Source: Bacilli bacterium | GTDB lineage: Bacteria > Bacillota_I > Bacilli_A > RFN20 > CAG-288 | Length of the DNA stretch: 64,000 nucleotides | Direction of reading: 5' to 3' | Assembly: GCA_022647725.1 (NCBI GenBank) | Contig: JALCLG010000001.1 | Coordinates: 1,280,001 to 1,344,000, forward strand | Shown: piece by piece, positions 24,865-33,298 of the stretch | How the letters are laid out: every line of letters starts with the position of its first letter | How positions within the stretch are numbered: position 1 is the stretch's first letter | The notes under the pieces: model-generated | Told to the model about the DNA's origin: nothing | Databases searched by the model: none | What the model saw: only the letters and a program-made list of their open reading frames with translations | Translations under genes and position numbers: made by a program

Positions 24865-26394
24865 CTAAACGACCGGGAAGAGAATATCCTTGACGATGAG
24901 GACGACGGCAAAGGCCATCAGGATCACTAAGCCCACCGTATTGGCGATGGCTTTGAACTTGGTAGAGAACTTCTTGCGGCTGATGCCTTCCGCTAAGGCA
25001 ATGAGCGTCTGCCAGCCATCCAGTCCCGGGAAGGGAAGGAGGTTGAAGCAGCCGAGGTTGAGGGAGATATAGCCCCAAAGCAGAATGAAGTAGCCCGCCG
25101 ACTGGCTGGCCACGCCTTCCGCCGAGACACGATAGACGGAGATGATGCCGCCGACATTCTTCCAGCCGGTCGGCGTGAAGATACTGCCTAAGGCCTTATA
25201 GATGGAAACGAAGAGTCCGCCCCAGGTCTGGTTGGCCTTGACGAAGGCTTCCCCGGCCGAATAATGGAATTCCGTCGTCATGACGGAGATGCCGAATTTT
25301 CCAAAGGTCCAGACACCGCTGGAATTCTTGCTGGTCTTCAAAGTGACATCGCTTAAAGTCTTGATGTCAGTGGTATCTTTCGGCTGATAGGTGAGATGGA
25401 TGACACGGGTCGAATTCTCTCCGGCCTGCATGTTCTCAAAGCCGGCAATATCGTTTAATCCGTCCGACTGATTGTGGGCAATGACATCCTGGATGGCATA
25501 GGCAATCGAATCGTGAGCGTAGTCATCGGCCGTCTGAGCATCCTCATTGACGTATTGCGTGATGGTGACACGGTTAGCGACACTGGGGAATTCGATGCCA
25601 TTATAGGTTTTGGTGGTGTCGTTATTGTCAAGCAACCCATCGTAAGTCTGATAAAGCGTTAAGATCTTATCCCCCGAACGTAATCCAGCGACATAGGCCG
25701 GATCATCCGTGCTTGAATCCAGCTTTTCGCTGACTTCGATGGCATTGGTGTCGTAGACATTCTTCTTCTGAGGGCAGAAGGCATAATCGGCAAAGAAGAG
25801 GATGATGGCTAGGATGAAGTTCATCACAATGCCGGCCAGCATGATGATGATCTGCTTGACGTGGCTGACACCCGGCAAGGTCCGTTCCTTAGGAACTTTG
25901 ATGCCTTCGGGATTCTCGTCACCGTCTTCGCCGGCCATCGAGACATAGCCGCCTAACGGCAATGCGCGGATGGAGAGATAGGTCTCGCCTTCGACATAAT
26001 CGTATTTGGCATTTTCTTTCTTGGCCTTGACGGGCTTCTGACTGGCCTGTTCCATAGCCTTTGCCTTATTGTCGCTGTCATTGAGCTTGGCTAAGAGAGA
26101 GGCTTTCTGAGGATCCTCGGCCTGCGGAGCCACGGCGATCGTCTGGACGGAGTCCTGGGCTAACGGAGCCGGCGTCACGGCTGTCGTTGCCGTATAGACC
26201 GGGACACTTCCCTTCTTGACCTTATGCTTCAGCCGCTTATGGAACAGAGCAGGGCCGAAGCCGATGGAGTATTCAAAGCAGTAGACATTGAAAAGCTTTG
26301 CCATCGAGAGGTGGCCGGCTTCATGGATGCAGACGACAAAGGACAGACATAAAAGGAAGATAAGGATGTTTAGGATAATGGTCAGCACTTGCAT
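24865..26394 (-). CDS. rseP: Site-2 intramembrane metalloprotease RseP/RasP with enlarged cytoplasmic insert
   Basis: Cleaves anti-sigma factors and signal-peptide remnants within the membrane. 509 aa against about 420 usual. H24-E25-A-G-H28 in the first helix and LPFPGLDGW near residue 455 supply the zinc ligands; PLGGYV (146-151) is the conserved beta-hairpin, and a PDZ domain lies between. The extra length is mostly an Ala/Pro/Gln/Lys-rich segment at about residues 60-135, between FGPALFHKRL and YLSIRALPLGGYV, where relatives have about 10 residues. Start ATG with GGGGAGG upstream; overlaps dxr by 13 bases. Confidence 0.95.
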   Translation of the reverse strand: MQVLTIILNILIFLLCLSFVVCIHEAGHLSMAKLFNVYCFEYSIGFGPALFHKRLKHKVKKGSVPVYTATTAVTPAPLAQDSVQTIAVAPQAEDPQKASLLAKLNDSDNKAKAMEQASQKPVKAKKENAKYDYVEGETYLSIRALPLGGYVSMAGEDGDENPEGIKVPKERTLPGVSHVKQIIIMLAGIVMNFILAIILFFADYAFCPQKKNVYDTNAIEVSEKLDSSTDDPAYVAGLRSGDKILTLYQTYDGLLDNNDTTKTYNGIEFPSVANRVTITQYVNEDAQTADDYAHDSIAYAIQDVIAHNQSDGLNDIAGFENMQAGENSTRVIHLTYQPKDTTDIKTLSDVTLKTSKNSSGVWTFGKFGISVMTTEFHYSAGEAFVKANQTWGGLFVSIYKALGSIFTPTGWKNVGGIISVYRVSAEGVASQSAGYFILLWGYISLNLGCFNLLPFPGLDGWQTLIALAEGISRKKFSTKFKAIANTVGLVILMAFAVVLIVKDILFPVV

Positions 26395-27593
26395 AGGTTA
26401 CCTCCCCGGTAAAACAAGGACACTTTGATCAACGTCTGAACGGCGAAACGGTTGGCTGCTTCCTCAATCTGAGGAAGAGCCTCTTCGGTAAGACTCCCCT
26501 GGGGGAGGTTTTCATAACAGAAGCGCAAGGCTTCCCTGAGATAGCTGAAGGGAATCTCATGGTTGAGGAACTCCTTGATGGCTTCGGTATCGACGGCATT
26601 ATAGTATATCATCCCGTAGTTGCCGAATTCCTGATACATTTTCTGCGTTAAGCCGAATAACGGGTAGAATGCCTGATCGATGGGGGCAAAGTGCAGCTTG
26701 GAAACAGCTTTCAGGTCATCCCTGGTATTCTCATGCATCCTCAGCTTTCCCTTGGAGAGGGCATAGCTGATGGCCACCTTCATGTCACAGGGGGAATATT
26801 CCAATAAGGTCTTCTCCTTGCCGTGGTCAGTATAGATGAGTTCGGCATGGACGAGGCTCTCCCGGCAGATGATGGCCCCGACTTTTTCCAAAGGCATATC
26901 AAAGAGAACGCTGGCCTCGATGACTTCATAGCCTTTATTGACGAGGGTCGCACTGTCGACAGTGATTTTGCTTCCCATGGCCCAGGTCGGATGGTGAAGG
27001 ACCTGTTCGGGAGTGACGGTATCGATGGCATCCTTCGGGAAATCCCGAAGCGAACCGCCGGAGGCGGTCACGATCAGCTTCTTGATCTGATTCTTACGGA
27101 TCCCTAGACTCTTGGTTTTCGCAATGAGCTTGGCCAAGCCGACATGTTCGCTGTCGACCGGATACAGATGCGAATGGGAATGGGCTAACTCCTTCTTGAT
27201 GAGGGAAGAGCCGATAACCAGCGTCTCCTTGTTGGCTAAAAGGAGATCCTGATTCTGGCGGAGTGCCTTCAAGGAAGGCAACAGGCCGCTGTTTCCCATC
27301 AGGGCATTGAAAACGGTCGCCTTGCTGAGTTTGGCTAACAGCTTCAGGGAAACGTCTTTGCCGCTGAGGACATGATAGGAAGGATGCTTGGCCTTAAAGG
27401 CTTTGGCAGCCTCCTCATCAGCAATGGCGACATAGCTTAAATGGTCAAAATAAAGAAGATAGTCCTCGAGTTTCTCGAACTGACTGTTTAAGGAGACACC
27501 GACGAGATCGTAGTCAAACGAGAAACGGAGAATATCCAGCGTCTGTCTTCCAATCGATCCGGTGGCACCTAAGACGACGATGGGCTCTCTCAT
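26382..27593 (-). CDS. dxr: 1-deoxy-D-xylulose 5-phosphate reductoisomerase
   Basis: First committed enzyme of the MEP isoprenoid pathway: NADPH-dependent conversion of DXP to MEP. 403 aa. VLGATGSIGRQTLDI is the NADPH-binding loop; NALMGNSGLLPSL, LANKETLVIGS, PVDSEHVGL (metal/substrate ligands), TASGGSLRD and HPTWAMGSKITVDSATLVNKGYEVIEA are all family blocks. ATG at 27593 overlaps the cdsA stop (ATGA), SD GGAGG. Its isoprenoid product feeds UppS two genes upstream. Confidence 0.97.
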   Translation of the reverse strand: MREPIVVLGATGSIGRQTLDILRFSFDYDLVGVSLNSQFEKLEDYLLYFDHLSYVAIADEEAAKAFKAKHPSYHVLSGKDVSLKLLAKLSKATVFNALMGNSGLLPSLKALRQNQDLLLANKETLVIGSSLIKKELAHSHSHLYPVDSEHVGLAKLIAKTKSLGIRKNQIKKLIVTASGGSLRDFPKDAIDTVTPEQVLHHPTWAMGSKITVDSATLVNKGYEVIEASVLFDMPLEKVGAIICRESLVHAELIYTDHGKEKTLLEYSPCDMKVAISYALSKGKLRMHENTRDDLKAVSKLHFAPIDQAFYPLFGLTQKMYQEFGNYGMIYYNAVDTEAIKEFLNHEIPFSYLREALRFCYENLPQGSLTEEALPQIEEAANRFAVQTLIKVSLFYRGGNLCKC

Positions 27594-28705
27594 ACGGTGA
27601 ACCTCCAGGCGTTGGCCGTCAGAAGCACGACAATCGACATGACAATGGAGTTGATCATGATGGAATCGAAGCGGTCAATGACACCGCCATGTCCGGGGAA
27701 GATCTTGCCGTAATCCTTGATGCCATACTGCCGCTTCACCAAGGAGAAGAGGAACCCGCCGACATTGCCGACGACTGGCATCAAAACAGCCAGGATCACA
27801 ATAAACGGCCAGGCAGTTCCGCCGAGAACGCCAAGTTTTTCCAAAACTTCGGAATAGCTGAACTGGATGACTCCGGGAACCAAGGGCGAATGGAAACAGT
27901 ATTCGCAGATGGCGGCAAAGCCAAGGCTGGCAGCAATGGAGATCACCATTCCGCCGAAGAAGCCTTCCCAGGTCTTATGAGGCGAGATCCGCGGATTCAT
28001 CCGGTGCTTGCCGAAGAAGAGACCAATGAAATAGGCCCCGACATCACTGCCCCAGGTTCCAATCAGCATAAAGAAGAACAAGAGGCAGGAGTTGAACTTC
28101 TGGGATAAGCCGAAATGGTGGAACCAGCTGGTGAAGTAATTGCCTAAGCTGACACTCTCGCCATAGCTGGCCGTGATCATCGTATGGGGATTGAGCTCGG
28201 AGGTTGGCGTGAAATTCACAATGCCGGAGGAGTTCGGGAAATACCGCAAGAAGAACATACCCTGCATTCCTAAGGTAAAGACGATGCCAATCGTGAAGAG
28301 ATAAGTGACATCGCTTAAGGTAACCTTGGGAGTGGTAATGGCGATTAAGAAGAGAACTAAGGCATAAACAATGATTCCGGTAATGGATACAAAGATATCA
28401 CTAAGATAAAAATAGTCGTCACGGAAGAAGCTGCCATAGGTTAAGAAGTTCTTCAGAAAAGTCCAGAAGATGAAAGAGAGAACAAAAAGGTAAACAACGA
28501 GAATCGTCAGTAGATCATACCGGTTCTGGCCCGGGGCTTTGACAATCTCCCAAATGCCGACAACCGAAAGGAAAACCATAAAGATGAAGAAAGCCCAGTT
28601 GCCGAAAACAATGCAGGGGACAAAGACCCCCATCAGGACGATGCCGGTGATGATACGGGTAGCCATGCCGGTCTTGCTGGAGGACGACAGTCGGTTGATT
28701 GACAT
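27590..28705 (-). CDS. cdsA: Phosphatidate cytidylyltransferase
   Basis: Makes CDP-diacylglycerol from phosphatidate and CTP in the membrane. 371 aa, longer than the usual 260-290 because of an expanded N-terminal half; about eight to nine hydrophobic segments. The C-terminal signature is complete: SDVGAYFIGLFFGKHRMNP..SPHKTWEG and FPGHGGVIDRFDSIM. It starts 5 bases after the uppS stop without an obvious SD, so translation is probably coupled. Confidence 0.95.
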   Translation of the reverse strand: MSINRLSSSSKTGMATRIITGIVLMGVFVPCIVFGNWAFFIFMVFLSVVGIWEIVKAPGQNRYDLLTILVVYLFVLSFIFWTFLKNFLTYGSFFRDDYFYLSDIFVSITGIIVYALVLFLIAITTPKVTLSDVTYLFTIGIVFTLGMQGMFFLRYFPNSSGIVNFTPTSELNPHTMITASYGESVSLGNYFTSWFHHFGLSQKFNSCLLFFFMLIGTWGSDVGAYFIGLFFGKHRMNPRISPHKTWEGFFGGMVISIAASLGFAAICEYCFHSPLVPGVIQFSYSEVLEKLGVLGGTAWPFIVILAVLMPVVGNVGGFLFSLVKRQYGIKDYGKIFPGHGGVIDRFDSIMINSIVMSIVVLLTANAWRFTV

Positions 28706-28710
28706 GATGA

Positions 28711-29442
28711 TTACGCTTTGATGGCACCGAAACGGCGGTTACGTTGCCGATAGAGGTCGATATCGTGAGCCAAGGTGTCTTTGGAATAGTCCGGCCAATA
28801 GGTGGGTTCGAAGACAAACTCGGCATAGGCAATCTGATACAGGAGACAGTTGGAAAGCCGCTCTTCGCCACTGGTCCGAACCAGGAGATCGACATCGGAA
28901 AGCTCACCGGTGAATAGGTACCGGCTGAAATCCTTCTGCGTCAAGGTCTTCGGATCAATCTTGCCCGCCATGGCATCCTGAGCAATCGCTCGGGAGGCTC
29001 TCACGATTTCATCCCGTGAACCATAGTTGAAAAGGACATTGAAGACGTTCTTGCTGAGATCCTTGGTCCGATTCATTGCCATCTGAATTGTTTCTAGGAT
29101 GTCTTTAGGGATTCTGGGGTCATCGAGGTCACCCAGCACATTGATGTGGGTCCCCCGGGAGACGAAATAGTCGATTTCCTTGAGGAAGAACTCCTTCAGC
29201 AACGAGAAAAGAATGGCAATCTCCTTTTCAGGACGATTCCAGTTCTCCGTTGAGAATGTGAAAAGCGATACGGCATAGATGCCGTGGTCATCATAGCACG
29301 AGGTGACAATTTCCTTGATTCGGCTGACGCCAGCCTTATGTCCGGCACTGCGAGGCAGGAACCGTTTTTTGGCCCAGCGCCCGTTGCCGTCCATAATGAA
29401 AGCAATATGCCGGATCGGAACGACGTTCGGAAGATCGGCCAT
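28711..29442 (-). CDS. uppS: Undecaprenyl diphosphate synthase
   Basis: Cis-prenyltransferase producing the lipid carrier for peptidoglycan and surface polysaccharide. 243 aa. Signature FIMDGNGRWAKKR (catalytic Asp), the SLFTFSTENWNRP block, and a C-terminal RTSGEERLSN..LYQIAYAEF substrate-binding motif with W-P-D-Y. The ATG shares its A with the frr stop (TAATG). Confidence 0.97.
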   Translation of the reverse strand: MADLPNVVPIRHIAFIMDGNGRWAKKRFLPRSAGHKAGVSRIKEIVTSCYDDHGIYAVSLFTFSTENWNRPEKEIAILFSLLKEFFLKEIDYFVSRGTHINVLGDLDDPRIPKDILETIQMAMNRTKDLSKNVFNVLFNYGSRDEIVRASRAIAQDAMAGKIDPKTLTQKDFSRYLFTGELSDVDLLVRTSGEERLSNCLLYQIAYAEFVFEPTYWPDYSKDTLAHDIDLYRQRNRRFGAIKA

Positions 29443-29984
29443 TAGATAGTCTCGATATCGTTGATCTTGGCTTGGACAAGCTTATCGATTTCAGCAATAT
29501 GGTTATCGGTGGCTTTTTGGATGTCGGTGAGCAGGTTATGCTGCATATCCTCGGAAAGGGTGGTATCCTTCTTGGCTTTTTCGTTGAAGTCACGACGGAC
29601 GTTGCGGATGGCAACCTTGGCATCCTCGCCATACTTCTTGGCCTGTTTGATGAGGTCCTGACGGCGATCCTCACTCGGAGCCGGGAACTTCAGGATGATG
29701 GCAGAGCCGTTCTGAGCAACGGTGCAGCCGAGATCGGCCTTGTTGAGACCGCTGACGATATCCTTCATGGTTGAAGGATCGAAGACCTTGATCTGCAGAT
29801 CGGTCGGCGAGATGGAGCCAATCGAGCCTAAGCTCTTGAGAATCATGTTCTCGCCATAGGCGCGGACATAGACCTTATCGAGCAAGGCAGCGGTGACTCT
29901 GCCGGCACGGAGCGTTCCTAAGGATTCTTTCAGGGATTCGTTGCATTTGTTCATCTTATCGACACATTCATCAAGAATTGCCAT
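29442..29984 (-). CDS. frr: Ribosome recycling factor
   Basis: Releases ribosomes from mRNA after termination, with EF-G. 180 aa (usual 185). Three-helix bundle; family blocks LRAGRVTAALLDKVYVRAYGE, SPTDLQIKVFDPS and EDRRQDLIKQAKKYGEDAKVAIRNVRRD. SD GGAGG 10 bases before the ATG at 29984. 64 bases separate it from pyrH. Confidence 0.98.
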   Translation of the reverse strand: MAILDECVDKMNKCNESLKESLGTLRAGRVTAALLDKVYVRAYGENMILKSLGSIGSISPTDLQIKVFDPSTMKDIVSGLNKADLGCTVAQNGSAIILKFPAPSEDRRQDLIKQAKKYGEDAKVAIRNVRRDFNEKAKKDTTLSEDMQHNLLTDIQKATDNHIAEIDKLVQAKINDIETI

Positions 29985-30048
29985 AAAAGTGGCCTCCTAT
30001 GCATTCAGCTAGCTCTATTTTACTAAGATTAACCTGAATTATAAAGTA

Positions 30049-30765
30049 TTACTTCTTACTGATGATGGTTCCGATATCCTCACCGTTGAGAATCCGGACG
30101 GCATTATCGGTGTCCGCCATGTTGAAAACATGGATCTTGATGTCGCTCTCCGATAAGAGACCGACGGCGGTGTTATCGATGACTTTGAGGCTGTTGGCCA
30201 GGATGTCATGATAGGTAACCCGTTTGAGAAGCTTGGCTTTCGGATTCTTGCGGGGATCATCATCATAGACACCATCGACTCCGTTCTTACCCATGAAGAT
30301 GCTATCTGCGTTAATTTCCTTAGCTCTAAGGGCTGCTCCAGTATCTGTGGTGAAGAAAGGCGAACCGACGCCACCAGCGAAGATGACGACTCTGCCCTTT
30401 TCAAGATGACGGATTGCCTTGCGACGGATATAGGGTTCAGCGCAGGCGTTGATGGGTAAGGCAGACATGACCCGGACATCCAGACCATTATTCTCGAAGA
30501 ACGCCTGGACGGCCATCGCATTCATGATGGTTGCCAGCATTCCCATATAGTCTCCGGTAGCCTGGTCAATGCCGATGGTGGAAGAAAGATTTCCGCGCCA
30601 GATGTTCCCGCCGCCGACGACCATGGCGACCTGAACACCCATGGCGGTGATCTTCTTGACGGTATTGCAGATGTTGGCTAAGGTCTTCGGAGAGTAAATC
30701 TGATGGTCTTCCTTATCCTCTAAGGCTTCGCCTGAAATCTTCAGCAAGATGCGTTTGTAAGTCAT
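30049..30765 (-). CDS. pyrH: Uridylate kinase
   Basis: Phosphorylates UMP to UDP with ATP. 238 aa amino-acid-kinase fold: RILLKISGEAL, VVGGGNIWRG, D-Q-ATGDYMGMLAT, FAGGVGSPFFTTDTGAALRA and the TVDGVYD-type NGVDGVYDDDP. Start ATG with AGGAGAAAACC upstream. A hairpin (30809-30830) lies between tsf and this gene. Confidence 0.97.
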   Translation of the reverse strand: MTYKRILLKISGEALEDKEDHQIYSPKTLANICNTVKKITAMGVQVAMVVGGGNIWRGNLSSTIGIDQATGDYMGMLATIMNAMAVQAFFENNGLDVRVMSALPINACAEPYIRRKAIRHLEKGRVVIFAGGVGSPFFTTDTGAALRAKEINADSIFMGKNGVDGVYDDDPRKNPKAKLLKRVTYHDILANSLKVIDNTAVGLLSESDIKIHVFNMADTDNAVRILNGEDIGTIISKK

Positions 30766-30808
30766 GGTTTTCTCCTTTGTGCGTTCGACTCCTACTATTT
30801 TACAATAA

Positions 30809-30830
30809 AGGCACCCCTTGCGAGGTGCCT
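30809..30830 (-). terminator. Hairpin between tsf and pyrH, probable attenuator
   Basis: AGGCACC (30809-30815) / GGTGCCT (30824-30830) with an 8-base loop. On the minus strand it is followed by TTTATTGT, a partial U tract, so read-through into pyrH is likely. On the plus strand a GTTTTT follows. It would let rpsB-tsf be expressed well above the downstream genes. Confidence 0.7.
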
Positions 30831-30842
30831 GTTTTTCAACAA

Positions 30843-31745
30843 CTACTTGGAAGCAGCGCTGACCTGCTTAGCAACTTCGCTAGCCAGATCATCGACTTTC
30901 TTCTCAATGCCCTCGCCGACAGCATAACGGATATAGCTGACGACACTGGCCTTCTTCTCTTCCAGGAACTGTCCGATGGTCTTGGTATCATCGAGAACGT
31001 AAGGCTCATCCGCCAAGACGTTTTCGCCGATGCTCTTACGGACCTTGCCTTCGACGATCTTCTTCTGGATGGCTTCCGGCTTCGAAGCGAACTTCGGATC
31101 CTGTTTGCTGGCTTCCAGCTCGATGGCACTTTCCTTATCGATGACTTCCTGAGGAATATCGGCCTGAGTCCGATACGTCGGATTCATCGAGCAGACGTTG
31201 AGAGCGACACCATTGGCGGCTTCGGCATCGCCACCCTTTAAGACGACCAGGGTAGCAATCTTGCCGTTCATATGGATGTAAGGTCCGAAGACCTCGTCAT
31301 CGCTCTTGTTGACAAAGGCAAAACGACGGAAATCGAGCTTCTCGCCGAGCTTGATGCCAGCATCGACAAAGAGGTCAGCGATGGACTTGCCAGCAGCGTT
31401 CTTGATGGCCTTGGCTTCATCCAAAGTCTTCGGACCGTTCTTGAGAACCAAATCATTGACTTCCTTGACCAAAGCACGGAAGGGATCGGAGTTGGCAACG
31501 AAGTCGGTCTCGGAGTTGATTTCGACAATGGCAGCATGGTTGCCATCGACCATCACCCAAGCGACACCCTCAGCAGCGATTCTCGTCGCGGCCTTGTTGG
31601 CCTGCTTGGCAATACCCTTCTCACGGAGCCAATCCATGGCTTTGCTGATATCGTTGTCGTTAGCGATAAGAGCTTTCTTGCAATCCATGATACCGGCGCC
31701 GGTACGGTCTCTTAACTGCTTAATTAATTCAATCTGTTCACTCAT
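30843..31745 (-). CDS. tsf: Elongation factor Ts
   Basis: Nucleotide-exchange factor for EF-Tu, 300 aa. The N-terminal module LIKQLRDRTGAGIMDCKKALIANDNDISKAM and the core TDFVA motif (ETDFVANSDPF) are present; the dimerisation and C-terminal modules are complete. Its ATG directly follows the rpsB stop (TAAATG). Its SD (GAGGAGG) is formed by the Glu-rich last codons of rpsB. Confidence 0.98.
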   Translation of the reverse strand: MSEQIELIKQLRDRTGAGIMDCKKALIANDNDISKAMDWLREKGIAKQANKAATRIAAEGVAWVMVDGNHAAIVEINSETDFVANSDPFRALVKEVNDLVLKNGPKTLDEAKAIKNAAGKSIADLFVDAGIKLGEKLDFRRFAFVNKSDDEVFGPYIHMNGKIATLVVLKGGDAEAANGVALNVCSMNPTYRTQADIPQEVIDKESAIELEASKQDPKFASKPEAIQKKIVEGKVRKSIGENVLADEPYVLDDTKTIGQFLEEKKASVVSYIRYAVGEGIEKKVDDLASEVAKQVSAASK

Positions 31746-32840
31746 TTACTTTTCCTCCTCAGCAGCAGGCTTCTCGCTAGAGGCAGCAGTGTCTTCAGTA
31801 GGTTTGTCAGCAGCCGGAGCGGAAGTAGTCGGAGCAGCAGACGAAGACGAACTCATCGAATCATCATCATGATGGAAGTTGTGGAAGTTCTTGAGCGGCT
31901 TACGTCTCATCGGACGGCCGGCATTCTTAGCCTTGCGGATGGCAATGGCATCATCTCTTAACTTCATACGGATGGTCTTGGTCTGCTCAACCTGATCAAC
32001 ACCCTTGAGCATCTCAGCCATCGTGGAAGTGGCAGCTTCAGCATTCTTATAAGCATAAAGCGGCTCACCGCCCTTGCCTTCGACAACGGCATCGGCGAAG
32101 AGGCCGACAATCAGACGGATCGAAGCTTCGCCATCATCGTTGGCCGGAACGAGGTAATTGATCTGATCCGGATCGGTGTTAGTATCGCCTAAAGCGAAAA
32201 CAGGGATATGCAGAGCTCTGGCTTCGTTGATGGCATTGTGTTCTTCCTTAGGATCAACGACAACTAAGGCATTGGGAAGGAAACGGATCTCCTTGATGCC
32301 CTCGAGGTTGGTGCTGAGCTTAGCCTTCAGCTTCTGCTGATTGGCCTGTTCCTTCTTGGGGAGCTTCTCGAGCTCACCATTGAGCTCCTTGGTCTCGATT
32401 TCCTTTAAGAGAGCGATTCTCTTGAGGATGGTGCGGAAGTTCGTCAACGTACCACCTAACCAACGGTGGGCAACATAGAAGGAACCGGAACGGACGGCTT
32501 CTTCCTGAATAGCCTTCTGAGCATAGGCCTTGGTGCCGACAAAGATAACCTTGCCGCCCTTGGCAACAATGTCCTTCAGAGCAATATACGCCTTCTGCAT
32601 CTGAGCACTGGTCTTGTTGAGATCAATGATGTGCAGATTGTTTCTCTTGCCATAAATATACTGTCTCATCTTCGGATTCCAACGCGAAACCTTATGACCG
32701 AAATGGCATCCCGCATCAAGTAAAGCCTTCGGAGAGACGACCTGATCGGTATCCTTATGAACCGTCGAAGCCATCACATCCGTCTTCACTTCCGTCGTCG
32801 TCCCAGCAGTGGCCACAGTGGCCTTCACTTCATCGCTCAT
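31746..32840 (-). CDS. rpsB: 30S ribosomal protein S2, with N- and C-terminal extensions
   Basis: 364 aa, against about 230-260 for typical bacterial S2. The core starts near residue 36 (ALLDAGCHFGHKVSRWNPKM) and includes the FVGTKAYAQKAI, RWLGGTLTNF and LPNALVVVDPKEEHNAINEA blocks. Before it lie 35 Thr/Val-rich residues. After the core comes RRKPLKNFHNFHHDDD and a 45-residue Ser/Ala/Pro/Glu low-complexity tail ending in EEEK. ATG at 32840 with AAGGAGG 8 bases upstream. Stop abuts the tsf start. Confidence 0.97.
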   Translation of the reverse strand: MSDEVKATVATAGTTTEVKTDVMASTVHKDTDQVVSPKALLDAGCHFGHKVSRWNPKMRQYIYGKRNNLHIIDLNKTSAQMQKAYIALKDIVAKGGKVIFVGTKAYAQKAIQEEAVRSGSFYVAHRWLGGTLTNFRTILKRIALLKEIETKELNGELEKLPKKEQANQQKLKAKLSTNLEGIKEIRFLPNALVVVDPKEEHNAINEARALHIPVFALGDTNTDPDQINYLVPANDDGEASIRLIVGLFADAVVEGKGGEPLYAYKNAEAATSTMAEMLKGVDQVEQTKTIRMKLRDDAIAIRKAKNAGRPMRRKPLKNFHNFHHDDDSMSSSSSAAPTTSAPAADKPTEDTAASSEKPAAEEEK

Positions 32841-33010
32841 TCAATGAGCCTCCTTTTTGTTGACCTTCTGAGAGTTTCTAGATGTCAACCCAAGATACTG
32901 AGCAAAGCTAACCATTTATACAGTGTTAGATCTAAAGATGGGTTCGGTACCAAGGACTTGTCAACAAGATCCACTCCCATGGTTAATGACACCATTTTGT
33001 TAATGGCGCG
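32841..33010 (-). promoter_or_regulatory. rpsB mRNA leader, about 170 nt
   Basis: The region between the predicted rpsB start of transcription and its ATG is long for a ribosomal-protein gene in this window. It contains an inverted repeat GTTGAC / GTCAAC (plus-strand bases near 32861-32889) whose 3' arm ends 5 bases before the AAGGAGG ribosome binding site. A leader-based autoregulation by S2 is possible; I do not recognise a catalogued motif. Confidence 0.45.
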
Positions 33011-33016
33011 AGGTAA

Positions 33017-33045
33017 ATTATACAATAAGGAAGATGGAATGACAA
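33017..33045 (-). promoter_or_regulatory. rpsB-tsf promoter
   Basis: Minus strand TTGTCA (33045-33040), 17-base spacer, TATAAT (33022-33017). Near-consensus sigma-A promoter about 175 bases upstream of rpsB, back to back with the tRNA-Glu promoter 9 bases away. Confidence 0.85.
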
Positions 33046-33053
33046 GAATTTAC

Positions 33054-33082
33054 TTGAAACTTACCCCTATATCAACTATATT
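33054..33082 (+). promoter_or_regulatory. tRNA-Glu promoter
   Basis: TTGAAA (33054-33059), 17-base spacer, TATATT (33077-33082) on the plus strand; transcription would start near 33089, about 48 bases before the mature tRNA 5' end. Confidence 0.8.
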
Positions 33083-33136
33083 ATTTAAGCCGTTTCGCAA
33101 GTCTTCGTCGTAGCCGTTCACGAAACGTCCATTGCT

Positions 33137-33213
33137 GGCCCGATCGACAAGCGGTTCAAGTCTTAGCCCTCTCAAGGCTACATTCATGGGTTCGAATCCC
33201 ATTCGGGTCACCA
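33137..33213 (+). tRNA. tRNA-Glu (anticodon CUC)
   Basis: Full cloverleaf with encoded CCA. Acceptor GGCCCGA (33137-33143) pairs with TCGGGTC (33203-33209) with one G-T wobble, then A and CCA (211-213). D arm GAC...GTC with a GG-containing loop; anticodon stem TAGCC/GGCTA (164-168/176-180) with loop CTCTCAA and anticodon CTC at 33171-33173; 5-base variable loop; T arm ATGGG-TTCGAAT-CCCAT. The acceptor and D-loop resemble Bacillus tRNA-Glu. Reads GAG codons. Confidence 0.95.
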
Positions 33214-33298
33214 GTTTGCTTAACATTGCGACATTGATATAGTAGGTACTAACCTTGGGTAGCTGCATAGGGATTATTCCCATATTATTGTCTCTTTT

